Positions 20,185 to 22,311 of a stretch of 22,311 bases of DNA are shown here, piece by piece. The stretch comes from a virus: the IMG/VR virus record IMGVR_UViG_3300031758_000632, positions 1 through 22,311 of that record; one strand, 5' to 3'. The position numbers and the translations under genes were made by a program. The notes beneath the pieces were generated by a model. The model had not been told where the DNA came from, searched no databases, and was given only the letters and a program-made list of their open reading frames with translations. Position 1 is the first letter of the stretch. Every line of letters starts with the position of its first letter.

Positions 20185-22311
20185 TTGAAAATATTACCGA
20201 TAACCTATCCACCGACATTGCAGCCACCGAGCCAATGGATGATGCAGAACTGCAAGCGATCATCACGCAAGACCTGACCGATGCGGTGAGCTATGTGGAC
20301 AGTGATCTGTCACCCACACGCGCCAAAGGGACTGAATACTATCGCGGGGATTTATTCGGCAATGAGGTCGAAGGCAACAGTAAAGTGGTGGCCATGGAGG
20401 TGCGCGACACTGTCTCGGCCATGCTGCCAAGCCTGATGCGGGTTTTCTTTAATTCTGAGAATGTGGTGGAGTTTTCACCCCGTGGCCCAGAAGATGTGAA
20501 GATGGCCCAGCAGGCGACCGACTACGCCAACTATGTATTCCAAAATGACAACAACGGGTTTTTGACCAGTTATGCCATTTTCAAAGATGCATTGGTCAGG
20601 AAATGCGGCATTGCCAAATTCTGGTGGGAAGATGACGAGAAGGTCCGAATTGAGGAATATACGGGACTTGATGACCAAACCCTCGAAATGCTCATGCAAG
20701 AGCCTGGTGGCGAGGTCAAGATCATTACGTCTTACCCAGACCCTGCCATTGACGAGGCACAGCTGACGACAGTAGACCCCACCACTGGCCAGCCCATGGT
20801 GATGCCTGCCCCGATGATCCATGATGTGCAGATCAAGCGCATCACAAAGGATGGCCGGATCAGGATCATGGCCGTGCCGCCCGAAGAGCTGCTATTGGAC
20901 AGACGCGCTAGATCGTTTGAAGACTCGACCATCATTGCCCACAGGCAGATGGCCACAGTGGCCGACCTGATTGCCATGGGTTATGACCAGGATGAGATCG
21001 AAGAGAATCTGTCATCGACAGACCTTGACAGCAATGACGAGTATTTGGCGCGTCAGCCACTGAGTACCACTTTTGGTACAAGTGACGCTGCCAACCCGAT
21101 GATGCAGCGCGTGCTGTACATCGAGGCATATTCCCGTGTTGACTTTGATGGTGATGGCATTGCAGAGCTGCGCAAGGTCTGCTGCATGGGCGGTGGCTAT
21201 AAGGTGGTGCGTAATCTGCCTGCCAGCTACATTCCATTTGCTGACTTTCCCTGCGACCCAGAGCCACACACAAGCCCACTTGAGGCTATGTCAATTTTTG
21301 ACATTACCCGCGACTTGCAAGAGATCAAGTCGGAAATACTTAGAAACACATTGGACAGTCTGGCCCAGTCGATTCACCCGCGCACAGCTGTGGTCGAAGG
21401 TCAAGTCAACATTGATGATGTCTTGAACAATGAGACGGGCGCGATTATTCGCATGAGAGCGCCTGGCATGGTCCAACCCCTGACAACGCCATTTGTGGGT
21501 CAGGCCGCATTCCCGATGATGGAATACATGGACCAGATCAAGGAAGATCGCACCGGCATGAGCAAGGCTGCCATGGGACTGAATGCTGACGCATTGCAGT
21601 CAAGCACCAAAGCAGCTGTAAATGCGACCATCAATGCAAGCCAAGGCCGCATTGAGCTGACAGCCAGAATCTTAGCTGAAGGCATGAAAAAGCTATTCAA
21701 GGGCATTTTGTTCCTGGCCACAACGCACCAGGACAAAGCCCGAATGGTCAGAATGCGCAATGAGTGGGTGCAGATCGATCCAAGATTCTGGGATGCCAGC
21801 ATGGATGCCAACATCAACATTGCCCTGGGCAATGGCGACACCAACGAGAAACTGCAAGCGCTGATGATGATCATGTCCAAGCAAGAGCAAATCTTGCAAC
21901 AACTTGGCCCAACCAACCCCTTGGTCACGCCACAGCAGTTTAGTAATACCCTGCGAAAAATCGTAGAGTTGTCTGGTTTCAAAGATTCATCGAGCTTTTT
22001 CCAAGATATCCCTGCCGACTATGTGCCACCACCACCACAGCAAAAGCCATCACCCGAAGAGGTTTTGGCCCAGGTGCAGGCCGAGTCTATCAAGGCAGAT
22101 ATCCAGAAGAAAGCGGCAGAGCTGGAGCTAAAGCGCCAGCAAATGATGATGGATGATGATTTGACCCGTGACAAAATGGCTCAGGATTTGTATCTCAAAA
22201 AGTATGAAATTGAGTTAAAGTACAAATCACAGATCAGTACAGCCGAAATTGATGCGGCCCAGAATATTGATCGTGAAGCAATGCGTCAGCAGGCATTGTT
22301 GGCCCAGCAGC
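20181..22311 (+). CDS. Portal protein, P22 type (3' end cut off)
   Basis: 710 codons are open from the ATGA start to the end of the window, with no stop. Features: long N-terminal helix region (DAVSYVDSDLSPTRAKGTEYYRG), RDTVSAMLPSLMRVFF, the central VPPEELLLDRRARSFEDSTI with ADLIAMGYD, EAYSRVDFDGDGIAELRKV, and the clip/stem part FDITRDLQEIKSEILRNTLD, MEYMDQIKEDRTGMSKAAMG, which is the well-known portal signature. The C-terminus is Gln-rich and helical (EVLAQVQAESIKADIQKKAA), like the barrel of P22 gp1. It forms the dodecameric DNA gate at one capsid vertex. Only the last part is missing. Confidence 0.9.
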   Translation, partial: MIENITDNLSTDIAATEPMDDAELQAIITQDLTDAVSYVDSDLSPTRAKGTEYYRGDLFGNEVEGNSKVVAMEVRDTVSAMLPSLMRVFFNSENVVEFSPRGPEDVKMAQQATDYANYVFQNDNNGFLTSYAIFKDALVRKCGIAKFWWEDDEKVRIEEYTGLDDQTLEMLMQEPGGEVKIITSYPDPAIDEAQLTTVDPTTGQPMVMPAPMIHDVQIKRITKDGRIRIMAVPPEELLLDRRARSFEDSTIIAHRQMATVADLIAMGYDQDEIEENLSSTDLDSNDEYLARQPLSTTFGTSDAANPMMQRVLYIEAYSRVDFDGDGIAELRKVCCMGGGYKVVRNLPASYIPFADFPCDPEPHTSPLEAMSIFDITRDLQEIKSEILRNTLDSLAQSIHPRTAVVEGQVNIDDVLNNETGAIIRMRAPGMVQPLTTPFVGQAAFPMMEYMDQIKEDRTGMSKAAMGLNADALQSSTKAAVNATINASQGRIELTARILAEGMKKLFKGILFLATTHQDKARMVRMRNEWVQIDPRFWDASMDANINIALGNGDTNEKLQALMMIMSKQEQILQQLGPTNPLVTPQQFSNTLRKIVELSGFKDSSSFFQDIPADYVPPPPQQKPSPEEVLAQVQAESIKADIQKKAAELELKRQQMMMDDDLTRDKMAQDLYLKKYEIELKYKSQISTAEIDAAQNIDREAMRQQALLAQQ

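Overview
This window is part of a tailed double-stranded DNA phage genome with a short-tailed (podovirus, P22-like) gene plan. The evidence is a large terminase, a P22-type portal, a P22 gp10-like tail protein, and three large Gly/Ala/Gln-rich proteins placed and sized like the P22 ejection proteins gp7, gp20 and gp16. Genes are densely packed, mostly joined by 4-bp ATGA/GTGA overlaps. Nothing in the sequence fixes the host. The perfect DnaA boxes and Shine-Dalgarno sites fit a Gram-negative bacterium, and a freshwater betaproteobacterium would be a guess. Both end genes are cut by the window (tail protein at the left, portal at the right). Scaffold, coat and remaining neck/tail genes, and probably lysis genes, lie outside. 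No DNA polymerase, integrase, holin, endolysin, tRNA or CRISPR was found.

Layout. (1) 1-6533, plus strand: tail protein, GNAT-like protein, a 345-aa structural protein, then three ejection-type proteins. (2) 6534-8459, minus strand: an overlapping early operon with a 31-aa membrane peptide, two small unknown proteins, a C5-cytosine methyltransferase broken by a 12-G tract just after its catalytic motif, a 59-aa protein and a small winged-helix-like protein. (3) 8460-8574: a divergent control region with candidate operators, leading to a small XRE-like regulator. (4) 8755-14024: a replication module with a DUF2815 single-strand-binding protein (minus), then an SNF2-type helicase, a DUF2800 Cas4/RecB-like nuclease, a 30-aa membrane peptide and a primase-helicase (plus). 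(5) 14022-15680: two candidate origin segments carrying six perfect DnaA boxes, eight copies of a 10-bp iteron-like repeat, a 15-bp perfect inverted repeat and a strongly AT-rich tract. They flank and overlap genes for a Cys-rich protein, a VRR-NUC nuclease and the small terminase. (6) 15723-22311, plus strand: three small proteins and a zinc-ribbon protein and its neighbour coupled into the large terminase, then small basic proteins (DUF6496 type, a 50-aa protein, DUF6321 type), a Cys-rich protein, a glycosyltransferase, a SAM methyltransferase and the portal.

How it works together (inference). The phage probably borrows host DnaA and DNA polymerase, and supplies its own primase-helicase, SSB, nucleases and remodelling helicase. 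The methyltransferase probably protects or marks phage DNA and may be switchable by slippage in the G tract. The glycosyltransferase/methyltransferase pair between packaging and portal genes suggests glycan modification of virion or host surface. The best candidates for something undescribed are the two-part DnaA-box/iteron origin around the terminase small subunit gene and the poly-G-interrupted methyltransferase.
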